Source: an uncultured Methylococcaceae bacterium (GTDB lineage: Bacteria > Pseudomonadota > Gammaproteobacteria > Methylococcales > Methylomonadaceae). From it: a stretch of 64,000 nucleotides of DNA. Position 1 is the first letter of the stretch, and each line of letters starts with the position of its first letter. Made by a program: the position numbers and the translations under genes. Of this stretch, positions 1-10,154 are shown piece after piece. The notes beneath the pieces are model-generated. The model was given only the letters and a program-made list of their open reading frames with translations, was not told the DNA's origin and did no database searches. The DNA is taken from NCBI GenBank assembly GCA_903859415.1, contig CAIOMN010000229.1, positions 1 through 64,000 on the forward strand, in the 5' to 3' direction.

Positions 1-114
1 AAATACTTTATAATGCGTTTGCCCTAAGTTAAATAAATTTTCAGACCATTTTCAAGTTCAATTTGTGTTATCCTACCCGGCTAAATTTTATTCTATAAAT
101 TCTCATATCACTTT
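1..114. other. Left-edge intergenic leader of trpF
   Basis: AT-rich stretch with no open reading frame that I can support. It presumably carries the promoter of the trpF-trpB-trpA run, but no hexamer pair with proper spacing stands out, so none is called. No Trp-rich leader peptide or attenuator-like hairpin is visible in what is present. Confidence 0.4.
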
Positions 115-741
115 ATGCGAACACGCGTTAAAATTTGCGGATTTACTCGCGCTGAAGATGCTGTTTATGCCTCTCAATTGGGTGTAGATGCCATTGGTCT
201 GGTGTTTTATCCACCCAGCCCAAGACATGTTGACATTGACCAAGCGATTAGTATTGTTAACGCACTACCCGCGTTTACATCGGTGATTGCCTTATTTGTC
301 GATGAGCAGGAAGCACGTATACGTGAGGTTTTGGCACGAGTGCCGATTGACTGTATTCAGTTTCATGGTGATGAACCCGCTGAAGCTTGCAGAATTTACG
401 GCAAACGTTACATTAAGGCCATTCAAGTAAAAGACAGTATTGATTTGGCTACGCTAACCCGTCAGTATCACGATGCTAATGGCCTATTGCTGGATGCTTA
501 TCATCCAGATGTAAAAGGAGGAACGGGTAGCCGTTTTAATTGGGATTTAATTCCCAAACACTGTGCTCTGCCAGTCATTTTGGCAGGTGGCTTGGATGAT
601 ACCAACGCCAAACACGCAGTGCAAACAATTAGACCTTACGCGCTTGACGTCAGTAGTGGTGTCGAAGCAAAAAAAGGCATTAAAGACGCGCTGAAAATGG
701 CGGCATTTATAAAACAAGTTTATGAGGGTGACCAGGAATAA
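115..741 (+). CDS. trpF: Phosphoribosylanthranilate isomerase
   Basis: Catalyses the third step of tryptophan synthesis, the Amadori rearrangement of phosphoribosylanthranilate to CdRP, in the cytoplasm. The 208-aa length is normal for a stand-alone TrpF TIM barrel. The N-terminal strand carries the catalytic Cys in VKICGFT (about residue 8). The loop near residue 126 ([20 protein letters not shown]) supplies the catalytic Asp and the GGTG phosphate contact, and a second phosphate loop is at ILAGGLD. The ATG at 115 has only a weak ribosome site but matches the family start. It heads a trpF-trpB-trpA-accD-folC run typical of gammaproteobacteria. Confidence 0.97.
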   Translation: MRTRVKICGFTRAEDAVYASQLGVDAIGLVFYPPSPRHVDIDQAISIVNALPAFTSVIALFVDEQEARIREVLARVPIDCIQFHGDEPAEACRIYGKRYIKAIQVKDSIDLATLTRQYHDANGLLLDAYHPDVKGGTGSRFNWDLIPKHCALPVILAGGLDDTNAKHAVQTIRPYALDVSSGVEAKKGIKDALKMAAFIKQVYEGDQE

Positions 742-742
742 C

Positions 743-1945
743 ATGACCGAAAAATATAATATGCCGGATGAACGGGGCCACTTTGGCCCTTACGGTGGCA
801 TTTTTGTTGCTGAAACACTAATGCCGCCTATTCAAGAACTCAATGAAGCCTATCAACGTTATTTAGCAGATCCAGTGTTTATTGCTGAACTGGATGCAGA
901 CTTAAAATATTATGTCGGTCGACCTTCACCCTTATATCATGCTGAACGCTGGAGTCGTGAACTGGGCGGCGCGCAAATCTATTTAAAGCGTGAAGACCTG
1001 AATCATACCGGCTCGCATAAAATCAACAATACGGTCGGTCAAGCCCTGTTAGCCAAACGGATGGGTAAGACGCGAATTATCGCCGAAACAGGTGCAGGAC
1101 AACACGGCGTTGCTACGGCCACGATTGCCGCAAGACTTGGACTGGAATGCGTAGTTTATATGGGCGCTGTGGATGTTGCCAGACAGTCTTTAAACGTCTA
1201 TCGGATGAAATTACTGGGCGCAACCGTGGTTGCTGTTGAATCAGGCTCAAAAACTTTAAAAGATGCCTTAAACGAAGCACTCAGAGACTGGGTCACCAAC
1301 GTTGACAATACCTTTTATATTATTGGTACTGTGGCCGGCCCCCACCCCTATCCAGCGATGGTGAGAGATTTTCAATCGATTATTGGTCGCGAAGCTAAAG
1401 AACAATGCTTAGAGGCAACAGGACGTTTACCCGATGCGCTAGTCGCTTGTGTTGGCGGTGGCTCTAATGCGATTGGACTGTTTTATCCCTTTATCGAAGA
1501 CAAGTCTGTAAAAATGTACGGGGTTGAAGCCGCAGGTGATGGCGTATCAACTGGCCGTCATTCAGCCCCCTTATGTGCGGGCCGTCCGGGCGTCTTACAT
1601 GGTAATCGAACCTACCTGATGTGTGATGATGACGGTGAAATTATCGAAACCCACTCTATTTCAGCAGGTCTGGATTACCCCGGTGTTGGCCCAGAGCACG
1701 CCTGGTTAAAAGATACTGGTCGCGCCAACTACGTTAACATCACTGATACTGAAGCGTTGGAAGGTTTTTATGCCTTAACCCGCATGGAAGGCATTATTCC
1801 AGCCTTAGAATCAAGTCATGCAATGGCTTACACAATGAAACTTGCCCCTACGATGCGTAAAGATGAAACGATAATCATCAATCTATCGGGTCGTGGCGAT
1901 AAAGATATGCAAACAATGGCTAAACGTGAGGGGATAGAACTGTGA
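743..1945 (+). CDS. trpB: Tryptophan synthase beta chain
   Basis: Condenses indole and L-serine to L-tryptophan using PLP and works as an alpha2-beta2 complex with TrpA. The PLP lysine is in the [10 protein letters not shown] motif (Lys93 from the chosen start), and the PLP-phosphate loop is [10 protein letters not shown]. An in-frame ATG at 722 overlaps trpF. I chose the ATG at 743 because AGGA lies 6 bases upstream and the protein (400 aa) then begins at the usual point. It overlaps trpA by 4 bases (GTGA), so the two chains are probably translationally coupled. Confidence 0.97.
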   Translation: MTEKYNMPDERGHFGPYGGIFVAETLMPPIQELNEAYQRYLADPVFIAELDADLKYYVGRPSPLYHAERWSRELGGAQIYLKREDLNHTGSHKINNTVGQALLAKRMGKTRIIAETGAGQHGVATATIAARLGLECVVYMGAVDVARQSLNVYRMKLLGATVVAVESGSKTLKDALNEALRDWVTNVDNTFYIIGTVAGPHPYPAMVRDFQSIIGREAKEQCLEATGRLPDALVACVGGGSNAIGLFYPFIEDKSVKMYGVEAAGDGVSTGRHSAPLCAGRPGVLHGNRTYLMCDDDGEIIETHSISAGLDYPGVGPEHAWLKDTGRANYVNITDTEALEGFYALTRMEGIIPALESSHAMAYTMKLAPTMRKDETIIINLSGRGDKDMQTMAKREGIEL

Positions 1946-2745
1946 GTCGATTAGCTGCTAGATTTGAAGCACTTGCAAAAGCAGGCCGCAAAGCATTAAT
2001 TCCTTTTGTTACCGCCGGCGATCCTAGACCTGACTTTACAGTGCCTTTAATGCATGAAATGGTTAAAGCCGGTGTTGACGTTATTGAGTTAGGCGTCCCC
2101 TTCTCTGACCCAATGGCCGATGGCCCGGTTATTCAACGCGCAAGTGAACGGGCTTTAGCTCATAAAATGAGCCTGAGACGGACACTTGAAACGGCTATAG
2201 AGTTTAGAAAAACAGATCAGGATACGCCGATTGTTTTAATGGGCTATCTCAATCCTATTGAAGCAATGGGTTACGAAGCCTTTGCTAATGCCGCACAACG
2301 AGCTGATATTGACGGGGTTTTAACCGTAGACTTACCGCCTGAAGAGGGCCTGGAATGCAGTGCCTTACTAAAGGCACGTGGTATTGACCCCATTTTTCTG
2401 TTAGCACCGAATAGTACGGATGAACGTGTTAAAAAAATGGATGCGGCAGGCAGTGGTTATATATATTATGTTTCCCTTAAAGGCGTCACTGGCGCAGGTC
2501 ATTTAAATACGGCTGATGTTGAACATAAGTTACAACAAATAAGAGCGAACACAAACTTACCCATTGCTATTGGTTTTGGTGTAAAAGATGCAGTAACGGC
2601 AAAAACGATTGCTAACATTGGCGATGGCGTTGTGATTGGTAGCGCCCTCATTAATAAGATTGAAGATAACTTAGACGATCTTGATCTAGCTAAACAAGAA
2701 ATTATTACGCTATTAGCCTCTATACGCCAAGCGCTGGATAGTTAA
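1942..2745 (+). CDS. trpA: Tryptophan synthase alpha chain
   Basis: Cleaves indole-3-glycerol phosphate to indole and glyceraldehyde 3-phosphate; indole is tunnelled to TrpB. The 267-aa TIM barrel carries the catalytic Glu in [11 protein letters not shown] (about residue 50), the catalytic Asp in TVDLPPEE, and C-terminal phosphate loops (GFGVKD, VVIGSAL). It starts at GTG 1942, which shares bases with the trpB stop codon (GTGA overlap). This keeps the 1:1 stoichiometry expected for the complex. Confidence 0.97.
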   Translation: MSRLAARFEALAKAGRKALIPFVTAGDPRPDFTVPLMHEMVKAGVDVIELGVPFSDPMADGPVIQRASERALAHKMSLRRTLETAIEFRKTDQDTPIVLMGYLNPIEAMGYEAFANAAQRADIDGVLTVDLPPEEGLECSALLKARGIDPIFLLAPNSTDERVKKMDAAGSGYIYYVSLKGVTGAGHLNTADVEHKLQQIRANTNLPIAIGFGVKDAVTAKTIANIGDGVVIGSALINKIEDNLDDLDLAKQEIITLLASIRQALDS

Positions 2746-2777
2746 AGAGTCTACTAATAGTTCTAAGGAGCATACCC

Positions 2778-3734
2778 ATGAGTTGGTTTGAAATACTACT
2801 ACCCAAAACCATTAGAACAGAAGGATCTAATAAAAAAGTAACAGTCCCGGAAGGATTATGGACTAAATGCCCTAGCTGCAATGCGATTCTTTACAATACA
2901 GAACTGGAAAGAAATCTCAGTGTTTGCCCAAAATGCGAACATCATATGCGCATTTCAGCAAGAGCACGTATTGATATGTTTCTTGATGAAGAAGGTCGCG
3001 AAGAAATTGGCAAAAACATTAAGCCTGTTGACCCTCTAAAATTCAAAGACACCAAGAAATATAAAGAACGCATTACCATCGCTCAAAAGCAAACCAAAGA
3101 AAGTGATGCCTTAGTGGTCATGAAGGGCAAACTTAATGGCATTGATCTGGTTGTTGCAGCTTTCGAGTTCAAATTCATGGGTGGTTCTATGGGCTCAGTC
3201 GTTGGAGAGCGATTTGTCCGTGGTGTCAATAAATGTGTTGAATTAGGCATACCTTTTATCGTATTCACTTCAAGTGGTGGTGCAAGAATGCAGGAATCAC
3301 TATTCTCTTTGTTTCAAATGGCGAAGACCAGTGCTGCGTTAACCCGGTTATCCGATGCAGGCATTCCTTTTATCTCTTTTATGACTGACCCTACCATGGG
3401 AGGCGTTTCCGCAAGCTTAGCGATGTTAGGTGACATTAATATTGCTGAACCCAATGCGTTAATTGGTTTTGCAGGCCCGAGAGTAATAGAACAAACTGTA
3501 CGTGAAAAACTGCCTGATGGCTTTCAGCGAAGTGAATTTCTTCAAGAGCATGGCGCCATAGACATGATTATTGATAGACGCGATATCCGCTGTAAAGTAG
3601 CCAGCATTTTAGCGCTATTAACCGAAGCTAGAAATAAGCCATCATTCACTTTTCCACCCGCACCAATAACTATTGAAGCTGAAGAAACTGCTGAAAGCGA
3701 AGAAAATGCAGAAACAACTTCAGAGTTAGACTAA
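2778..3734 (+). CDS. accD: Acetyl-CoA carboxylase carboxyltransferase subunit beta
   Basis: Beta subunit of the carboxyltransferase that moves CO2 from biotin to acetyl-CoA, the first committed step of fatty-acid synthesis; it pairs with AccA, which is not in this window. The N-terminal four-cysteine zinc ribbon is visible (Cys31, Cys34, Cys50, Cys53), followed by the crotonase-like fold with the glycine-rich SSGGARMQE and [12 protein letters not shown] segments. A strong AAGGAG site precedes the ATG. The last 25 or so residues form an acidic tail rich in Glu, Ala and Thr. The trpFBA-accD-folC order is a known gammaproteobacterial arrangement. Confidence 0.97.
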   Translation: MSWFEILLPKTIRTEGSNKKVTVPEGLWTKCPSCNAILYNTELERNLSVCPKCEHHMRISARARIDMFLDEEGREEIGKNIKPVDPLKFKDTKKYKERITIAQKQTKESDALVVMKGKLNGIDLVVAAFEFKFMGGSMGSVVGERFVRGVNKCVELGIPFIVFTSSGGARMQESLFSLFQMAKTSAALTRLSDAGIPFISFMTDPTMGGVSASLAMLGDINIAEPNALIGFAGPRVIEQTVREKLPDGFQRSEFLQEHGAIDMIIDRRDIRCKVASILALLTEARNKPSFTFPPAPITIEAEETAESEENAETTSELD

Positions 3735-3756
3735 CTGACTCTGAAAATTAGCAATA

Positions 3757-5040
3757 ATGATGCGTTTTGACTCGTTAAAGGGTTGGCTGGCATGGCAGGA
3801 AAGCCTACATCCCTTAGCGATAGACCTTGGACTGGAAAGAGCCGCGAGAGTTTATCGTGCGCTTAATCCAGAGGGTATCAAACCCATAACCATTACCGTT
3901 GCTGGCACCAACGGCAAAGGCTCCTGCATAGCCTATCTTGAAGCTATTTATAAAGCCCAAGGGTATCGGGTTGGCTCTTATTCTTCGCCGCACATACTCA
4001 AATATAATGAAAGAATTAAAATAAATGGGCAACCCGTTTCAGATGAACTTATTTGCGATGCCTTTGCTAGAATAGAGTCCATTAGAGGGGACACTTCGTT
4101 AAGTTATTTCGAATTTGGCACGTTGGCCGCTCTTGACATATTCTGGCGATCTGATCTGGATATTCAATTACTTGAAGTCGGTTTAGGTGGGCGACTTGAT
4201 GCCGTCAATATTGTGGACCCTAACATTGCCTTTATTTCAAGTATTGGTATTGACCATGTTGACTGGCTGGGGGCTACCCGAGAAGCCATCGGTGGTGAAA
4301 AAGCAGGTATCTTTAGAATTGACACACCGGCTATTGTTGGAGACCCGGCGCCACCCGATTCACTGATCAACTACGCCCTTAAAAAGGGAGCTCAGCTCTA
4401 TTGTATTAATAAAGATTTCACTTATAGCAAACAAGCTTCGACGTGGAACTGGACTTTTGAAAATCAAATTATTGATCAAATACCTGAACCCGGGTTAAAA
4501 GGCGAACATCAGTACCGTAACGCTTCAGCGGTAATCTTAGCCGTGCATTTATTGAGAGATATGCTACCTGTCAGTGATAACTCAATTAGAACAGGTATAA
4601 AAAATAACCATTTACTCGGTCGCTTTCAATTAATTAATGATAAAATTCCAATTCTATTAGATGTTGGGCATAATCCAGAAGCCGTCAGAACCCTGGCCGA
4701 CTATCTTAAAGCAACTTTTCCTAACAAAAGAATACACGCTATTTTTTCAATGATGAAAGACAAAGACATAGCAAGTGTACTGGAAATTATGAATCCAGTG
4801 GTATACGATTGGTTTTTTTCACCGTTAGCCAACCCAAGAACAGCATCAGAAGCCATCATGCGAAGATTTTTCTCAGAAAGCCCAGTAGAGCGTGTCTATT
4901 TTGGCTTTAACGGTTTTAAGGATGCCTTCAACGCAGCAAAAAATCAATCGCGAGAAAATGATTTGCTACTGGTTTTTGGATCTTTCTTTTTAGTATCTGA
5001 TTGTTTGAATGAATTTGAAAAATGTGAGTCGATAAAATGA
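3757..5040 (+). CDS. folC: Folylpolyglutamate synthase / dihydrofolate synthase
   Basis: ATP-dependent ligase of the Mur ligase superfamily. It adds glutamate to dihydropteroate to make dihydrofolate and extends folate polyglutamates. The P-loop TVAGTNGKGS is near residue 48, the central domain has EVGLGGRLDAVN and SIGIDHVDWLG, and the C-terminal Mur ligase domain contains the DVGHNPEA motif. Length (427 aa) is typical. Two adjacent ATGs (3757 and 3760) are equivalent candidates. The stop codon overlaps the dedD start (ATGA at 5037), indicating translational coupling. Confidence 0.95.
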   Translation: MMRFDSLKGWLAWQESLHPLAIDLGLERAARVYRALNPEGIKPITITVAGTNGKGSCIAYLEAIYKAQGYRVGSYSSPHILKYNERIKINGQPVSDELICDAFARIESIRGDTSLSYFEFGTLAALDIFWRSDLDIQLLEVGLGGRLDAVNIVDPNIAFISSIGIDHVDWLGATREAIGGEKAGIFRIDTPAIVGDPAPPDSLINYALKKGAQLYCINKDFTYSKQASTWNWTFENQIIDQIPEPGLKGEHQYRNASAVILAVHLLRDMLPVSDNSIRTGIKNNHLLGRFQLINDKIPILLDVGHNPEAVRTLADYLKATFPNKRIHAIFSMMKDKDIASVLEIMNPVVYDWFFSPLANPRTASEAIMRRFFSESPVERVYFGFNGFKDAFNAAKNQSRENDLLLVFGSFFLVSDCLNEFEKCESIK

Positions 5041-5903
5041 ATCCAGAATTAAAGCAACGATTAATTGGGGCCATAGTTGTTACAGCGCTTGCCGCTATTT
5101 TTATACCTATGCTGTTTGATGACCCTATTGATAACAGTGGTCAATCAGTTACTGCACTCAATATTCCCGCAACCCCTGATGTAACCGGTGAAGTATCAGC
5201 GAACAAATTACCTACCAGTGCTGATCAGGTTTTAAATGCACCGACTACCAAGCCTGAAAAAATCGTTGAGACCAATGAAGAAGCCGAACTTTCAGCAAGC
5301 CGCTCATCCTCCCCTACCGAGTCAATGGGTGATGAATCTGGGTCGGGTAATACAGATGAAAATGGACGTGGGCAATTTGATGAACCCATAGACCATAATT
5401 CAACTAACTCTTTAGATACAGGCGTTGTTGGTGAAAAGAATAAGCCACCTAAGCCCAAGAAACCGAAGACCAAATCTGAACCTACTCAAATAATCGCACC
5501 TTTTGAACAACCTGTAGAAAAGAATACAGTCATTGAACCAACTGCAAAACCGTTAAAGAGATCTCAATTAAGTGCAATTAAACCGATACAAAAAGAGACC
5601 CAACCTTTCTCAGCGGATGTAATTAATACTGAAAAACCGGTTAATAATTCGACAAAACCAAAGCCTGAATTTAACCGCTGGATTATTCAAGCGGGTACTT
5701 TTAGTAAAAAGGAAAATGCAATTGCACTTATGGAAACTATCCATAAACAAGGGCTACCCGCAACAATAAGTACCACTAATGGACCGAACAACACTATTTT
5801 ATATAGACTTAAAGTGGGACCAACGCTAGATAAAAAACACGCTATTGAAATGAAAGAAAAATTAGATAGCCAAAAAATCCAATCTATTATCGTTGGGGAA
5901 TAA
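5037..5903 (+). CDS. dedD: SPOR-domain cell division protein, DedD-like
   Basis: Bitopic inner-membrane protein with one N-terminal transmembrane helix (residues about 9-27, LIGAIVVTALAAIFIPMLF). A long low-complexity Pro/Lys/Thr-rich periplasmic linker follows. A C-terminal SPOR domain (about 213-288) is of the kind that binds denuded glycan strands at the septum. Location between folC and cvpA-purF is the classic dedD position. The linker has several PKPKKPK-type stretches, probably extended. Sequence conservation outside the ends is expected to be low, so the name rests on architecture plus synteny. Confidence 0.88.
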   Translation: MNPELKQRLIGAIVVTALAAIFIPMLFDDPIDNSGQSVTALNIPATPDVTGEVSANKLPTSADQVLNAPTTKPEKIVETNEEAELSASRSSSPTESMGDESGSGNTDENGRGQFDEPIDHNSTNSLDTGVVGEKNKPPKPKKPKTKSEPTQIIAPFEQPVEKNTVIEPTAKPLKRSQLSAIKPIQKETQPFSADVINTEKPVNNSTKPKPEFNRWIIQAGTFSKKENAIALMETIHKQGLPATISTTNGPNNTILYRLKVGPTLDKKHAIEMKEKLDSQKIQSIIVGE

Positions 5904-5938
5904 AATCTTTCCGAAATTGAATCAATAGGTTAAAAACA

Positions 5939-6430
5939 ATGAACTGGATAGATATTGTCATCATTGGGATAGTTTTTATCGAATTAATTAAGGGTGTCCT
6001 ATCTGGCTTCAGCTTTGAACTTTTTAACCTGGTTCGCTGGGTAATAGCGGCGGTGATTGGATTAACTTTTAATAGTGAATTTTCTATATTTCTAGAACCC
6101 TATTTTTCCGATCATTCGACCAAGATAATGGGTTCTTTTGCAATATTATTTTTATTAACCTTATTAGTAGCAAATTCAATCAGGATGCTACTGGGTGGAT
6201 TATTAAAAAAGCCTAAGCTATCAATTCTTAACCGGTTTGGAGGTATGATTTGTCGGAGCATTCATTGCCTGCTAGTTATTTTGACCTTGGTCATGTTAGC
6301 GGGCTTAACCCACCTACCTGAGAATGCTTTGTGGAATAAATCAAAGTTACTCCCCCCATTCCAACTAGTTGCAATTTGGTTAAAAGACCATATCTCTTCA
6401 GACCTGACTGAACATATTCATTTCCGATAA
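5939..6430 (+). CDS. cvpA: CvpA family membrane protein
   Basis: Small integral membrane protein (163 aa) with about four hydrophobic segments (residues roughly 5-22, 30-48, 65-85 and 100-122). The start MNWIDIVIIGIVFIELIKGVL resembles CvpA/colicin V production proteins. It sits directly before purF, as in many gammaproteobacteria. Its biochemical role is not settled in general; an envelope function is usually inferred. It is the third gene of the probable folC-dedD-cvpA-purF transcription unit. Confidence 0.9.
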   Translation: MNWIDIVIIGIVFIELIKGVLSGFSFELFNLVRWVIAAVIGLTFNSEFSIFLEPYFSDHSTKIMGSFAILFLLTLLVANSIRMLLGGLLKKPKLSILNRFGGMICRSIHCLLVILTLVMLAGLTHLPENALWNKSKLLPPFQLVAIWLKDHISSDLTEHIHFR

Positions 6431-6455
6431 TAACCCTTAAACTCTACTAAAAATT

Positions 6456-7955
6456 ATGTGTGGTATTACTGCGATCGTTTCACATCAAGCCGTAAATCAA
6501 GAACTCTATGACGCACTAACCGTGTTACAACACCGAGGACAAGATGCGGCAGGTATTGTTACTTGTGAGCGCGGACGTTTACATTTACGTAAAGATAATG
6601 GTTTAACACGAGATGTTTTTAACAATGCCCAGATGCTAAAGTTAAAAGGCAATATGGGTATTGCTCACGTCCGTTACCCCACTGCTGGCTGTACAAGCTC
6701 AGCTGAGGCTCAGCCTTTCTATGTTAACTCACCCTTTGGCCTAACGCTCGCGCATAACGGTAACTTAACCAATACAGAAGAGTTAAAAAAAGCCTTATTC
6801 GTAGAAGATCAACGCCACATTAATACGGACTCTGACTCTGAAGTATTGTTAAATGTTTTTGCACACGAACTCCAAACCTTAGGGAAATTAGCATTAAGTG
6901 TCGATGATATTTTTCAAGCAGTTGCAGGTGTACATCGTCGCTGTCGAGGTGCTTATGCGGTTGTTATTATGATTGCTGGTGTTGGAATTTTAGGCTTTAG
7001 AGATCCTCACGGTATCAGACCCGTCGTATTTGGAGAACGAAAGACAGAAGAAGGTTCTGATTTTATGATCGCCTCTGAAAGTGTTGCTCTCAATGTTTTA
7101 GGCTTTGATCTTATTAGGGACATAGAACCCGGTGAAGCCATTTTCATTGAGGAATCAGGTATTTTACACACTAAACAATGTGCAGAAGAAACAGACCATT
7201 GCCCTTGCATATTTGAATATGTTTATTTTGCTAGACCGGACTCAATTATTGACGACATTTCGGTTTATAAAGCACGTTTACGCATGGGTGATAAACTAGC
7301 CGCGAAAGTGATAAGAGAATGGCCTGACTATGACATTGATGTTGTCATTCCTATTCCTGATACTAGCAGAACGTCAGCATTGCAAATGGCAAACAAACTA
7401 GGCGTTAAATTCAGTGAAGGGTTTATGAAAAACCGTTATATCGGCAGAACCTTCATTATGCCGGGTCAGAAAATGCGGGAAAAGTCGGTTAGACAAAAAC
7501 TCAATGCTATCGATCTTGAGTTTAACGGCAAAAATGTTCTGTTAGTCGATGACTCTGTCGTCAGAGGTACAACGTCTGCGCAAATTATTCAAATGGCACG
7601 CGATGCTGGCGCTAAGAAAGTATATTTTGCCTCCGCAGCGCCACCTGTTCGCTATCCCAATGTTTATGGCATCGACATGCCCGCTGCCAATGAATTAATA
7701 GCCCATGACCGAACTGAAGAAGAGGTTTGTGAGGCCATAGGTGCTGATCGATTAATCTATCAGGATCTAGAGGACTTAATTGAAGCAGTACGTAAAGGTA
7801 ATCCTAGCATCCAGCATTTTGATACCTCTTGCTTCAGTAAAGAATATATAACAGGTGATATTGATGATGCTTATCTGGACAGAACTGAAGCTTTGCGCAA
7901 TGACAATGCTCAAGCGGAACGCAATTCAGAGAAGTCTATAATAGAAATGTTATAA
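6456..7955 (+). CDS. purF: Amidophosphoribosyltransferase
   Basis: First committed enzyme of purine synthesis: glutamine plus PRPP gives 5-phosphoribosylamine. Residue 2 is the N-terminal nucleophile Cys (MCGITAIV), exposed after Met removal. The class II glutamine amidotransferase half has AHVRYPTAG and LAHNGNLTN. The phosphoribosyltransferase half carries the PRPP loop [16 protein letters not shown] (about residues 363-378). The 499-aa length fits the E. coli-type enzyme. The CGNC-type long propeptide of the Bacillus enzyme is absent. Confidence 0.97.
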   Translation: MCGITAIVSHQAVNQELYDALTVLQHRGQDAAGIVTCERGRLHLRKDNGLTRDVFNNAQMLKLKGNMGIAHVRYPTAGCTSSAEAQPFYVNSPFGLTLAHNGNLTNTEELKKALFVEDQRHINTDSDSEVLLNVFAHELQTLGKLALSVDDIFQAVAGVHRRCRGAYAVVIMIAGVGILGFRDPHGIRPVVFGERKTEEGSDFMIASESVALNVLGFDLIRDIEPGEAIFIEESGILHTKQCAEETDHCPCIFEYVYFARPDSIIDDISVYKARLRMGDKLAAKVIREWPDYDIDVVIPIPDTSRTSALQMANKLGVKFSEGFMKNRYIGRTFIMPGQKMREKSVRQKLNAIDLEFNGKNVLLVDDSVVRGTTSAQIIQMARDAGAKKVYFASAAPPVRYPNVYGIDMPAANELIAHDRTEEEVCEAIGADRLIYQDLEDLIEAVRKGNPSIQHFDTSCFSKEYITGDIDDAYLDRTEALRNDNAQAERNSEKSIIEML

Positions 7956-7984
7956 ATAACTCACTTTACCAACTCTTTGATTAT

Positions 7985-8006
7985 GGGCAAGCAGATCCGT
8001 TTGCCC
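7985..8006 (+). terminator. Hairpin between purF and metZ
   Basis: GGGCAA and TTGCCC form a 6-bp stem around a 10-base loop, 29 bases after the purF stop. There is no U tract after the stem, so it may be a weak terminator or only an incidental hairpin. Confidence 0.3.
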
Positions 8007-8035
8007 TTACCCATTACTCAAAATCAAGCTAGCCT

Positions 8036-9220
8036 ATGAAAGACATTAACTGGAACGACTATTCTTTGGAAACTCAGGCAATTAGAGCTGGAGTAAACCG
8101 CACGCATGAAGATGAGCATAGCATTCCAATATTCACAACCTCCAGTTATGTCTTTAAAAGCGCAGAAGATGCAGCATTGCGTTTTACTGGACAGATACCC
8201 GGCAATATTTATTCCCGTTTTACTAACCCAACGGTTTCTGCATTTCAAGAAAGATTAGCTTATATGGAAAAGGGCGAACGCTGCTTGGCTTTCTCATCCG
8301 GCATGGCGGCTATTATGGCCGTTGGCATGGGTTTACTAAAAACGGGTGACCATGTGGTTTGTTCACGTGGGGTTTTTGGTAACACCGTATTGGTTTTCCA
8401 AAACTACTTTGCAAAATTTGGTGTTGAAACTGATTTTGTCGACCTGATTGACTCTGCTGCATGGGAAGCGGCCATCAAACCAAATACCCGATTCTTATTT
8501 TTGGAGACACCATCAAATCCTTTAACTGAAATTGCTGATATTTCTGTACTGGCGGACATAGCTCACGCTCATAATTGCTTATTGATTGTCGACAATTGCT
8601 TTTGTACACCTATTTTACAAAAACCATTCGAGTTTGGTGCTGATATAGTTATCCATTCAGCAACTAAATACATCGATGGACAAGGTCGCTGTGTCGGTGG
8701 TGCTGTGATAGCGAGTGACGAAATCATTGAAAAATTCATTTACCCTTATCTAAGAACAGGTGGCGCAACCATGAGTCCGTTCAATGCCTGGGTGTTTTTA
8801 TCTGGCTTAGAAACCTTGGCTATCCGAATGAAGGCTCACTGTGATAATGCTTTCGAACTGGCTAAATGGCTGGAGCAGCAACCCGACATTGCCAAAGTTC
8901 ATTATCCAGGCTTAACATCCCACGCTCAACACGACCTGGCAAAACGTCAACAAAGTCATTTCGGTGGCATCGTTAGCTTTGAATTAGCCGGAGGCAAAGA
9001 ACAGGCCTGGAAATTAATTGACGCAACGGAAATGATCTCAATTACCGCAAATCTAGGTGATGTTAAAACCACTATAACGCACCCGGCAACCACCACTCAT
9101 GGTCGGTTAACACCTGAGGCAAGAGCTATCGCCGGCATTAAAGATGGTTTAGTAAGGGTTTCAGTAGGGCTTGAGGCTATTGCCGATATTAAAAATGACC
9201 TATCGAAAGGCTTGGCCTAA
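8036..9220 (+). CDS. metZ: O-succinylhomoserine sulfhydrylase
   Basis: PLP enzyme of the Cys/Met metabolism family that makes homocysteine directly from O-succinylhomoserine and sulfide. The Schiff-base lysine is in HSATKYIDGQGR and the aspartate that contacts the PLP nitrogen is in LLIVDNCFCTP. Length 394 aa matches MetZ, and the purF-metZ adjacency is the usual context in pseudomonads and relatives. Cystathionine gamma-synthase (MetB) is the main alternative, but the gene order favours MetZ. Confidence 0.92.
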   Translation: MKDINWNDYSLETQAIRAGVNRTHEDEHSIPIFTTSSYVFKSAEDAALRFTGQIPGNIYSRFTNPTVSAFQERLAYMEKGERCLAFSSGMAAIMAVGMGLLKTGDHVVCSRGVFGNTVLVFQNYFAKFGVETDFVDLIDSAAWEAAIKPNTRFLFLETPSNPLTEIADISVLADIAHAHNCLLIVDNCFCTPILQKPFEFGADIVIHSATKYIDGQGRCVGGAVIASDEIIEKFIYPYLRTGGATMSPFNAWVFLSGLETLAIRMKAHCDNAFELAKWLEQQPDIAKVHYPGLTSHAQHDLAKRQQSHFGGIVSFELAGGKEQAWKLIDATEMISITANLGDVKTTITHPATTTHGRLTPEARAIAGIKDGLVRVSVGLEAIADIKNDLSKGLA

Positions 9221-9237
9221 AAACTTATGGCTTCGGA

Positions 9238-10113
9238 ATGAACATTGATGTACTTTGTGTGGGCCATGCCTCTTACGATTTAGTCTTTTCTGTTAATCAT
9301 CACCCTCTGGATGATGAAAAGATTGTCGCTGAAAACTTTCTCGGATGTGGTGGAGGTCCTGCGGCTAATGCAGCGGTCACAGTTGCGAAGTTGGGTTTCA
9401 CAGCTGCCTTTGCCGGTTATCTAGGCAACGATATTTATGGGGAAAAACATTACGAGGAATTGCTTGATTGGGGTGTTAATACAGACCTTATCATTCGAGG
9501 CACATCTCCCACTCCGCTTTCTACGATTTTAGTCAAACCCAATGGTCATCGTGCGTTGGTTAATTACAAAGGGGACACCCAGGCACTGTGTGCAAATGCT
9601 ATCGATTTTTCTTCTGTTACAGCAAAAATTGTATTATTTGACGGTCACGAACCTCACGTATCCTTAGAACTCATTCACCATCTAAAACAATCAGGATCAC
9701 TGACAGTACTGGATGCCGGCTCTGTACATGAAGGTACCTTAGGCTTAATGACTGAAGTTGATTACCTGGTCTGTTCTGAAAAATTTGCCGCACAGTTTGC
9801 GGGGGATGAAATAACTGCCTTGGCACGCTTAGGACAACTTTCACCGAATGTTGTTATTACTTTGGGTGAAAGAGGACTTGTTTGGCAAAAAGGACTAGAA
9901 CAAGGCAGTTTACCCGCTTTTCCAGTCACCGCTATCGATACAACAGGAGCGGGTGATGCCTTTCATGGCGCTTTTGCTGCAGCCGTTGCGTCTGGAATGG
10001 ATTGGGACACTATATTACGTTATGCTAGTGCCGCCGGCGCGATCTGTTGCACAAAAATGGGCGCTCGCTCAGGACTACCGTCACTAGAAGAACATAAAAC
10101 ACTATTCAAATAG
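9238..10113 (+). CDS. PfkB-family carbohydrate kinase
   Basis: Sugar kinase of the ribokinase/PfkB family (291 aa), cytoplasmic. The N-terminal di-glycine region is GCGGGPAANAAVTVAKLG (PfkB signature 1), and the C-terminal signature DTTGAGDAFHGAF (about residues 239-251) holds the catalytic Asp and anion hole. Substrate cannot be read from sequence; ribokinase-, fructokinase- or adenosine-kinase-like specificities are all possible. It starts 17 bases after metZ with no obvious ribosome site and could be co-transcribed with it. The following TPR gene is 41 bases downstream. Confidence 0.88.
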   Translation: MNIDVLCVGHASYDLVFSVNHHPLDDEKIVAENFLGCGGGPAANAAVTVAKLGFTAAFAGYLGNDIYGEKHYEELLDWGVNTDLIIRGTSPTPLSTILVKPNGHRALVNYKGDTQALCANAIDFSSVTAKIVLFDGHEPHVSLELIHHLKQSGSLTVLDAGSVHEGTLGLMTEVDYLVCSEKFAAQFAGDEITALARLGQLSPNVVITLGERGLVWQKGLEQGSLPAFPVTAIDTTGAGDAFHGAFAAAVASGMDWDTILRYASAAGAICCTKMGARSGLPSLEEHKTLFK

Positions 10114-10154
10114 GTAAATTTACAACACACGTCGTTTCACATTAGGATCTATGT

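Noticed and set aside
1-114. Trp attenuator upstream of trpF
   Set aside because: No leader peptide with Trp codons and no alternate hairpins in the bases available.
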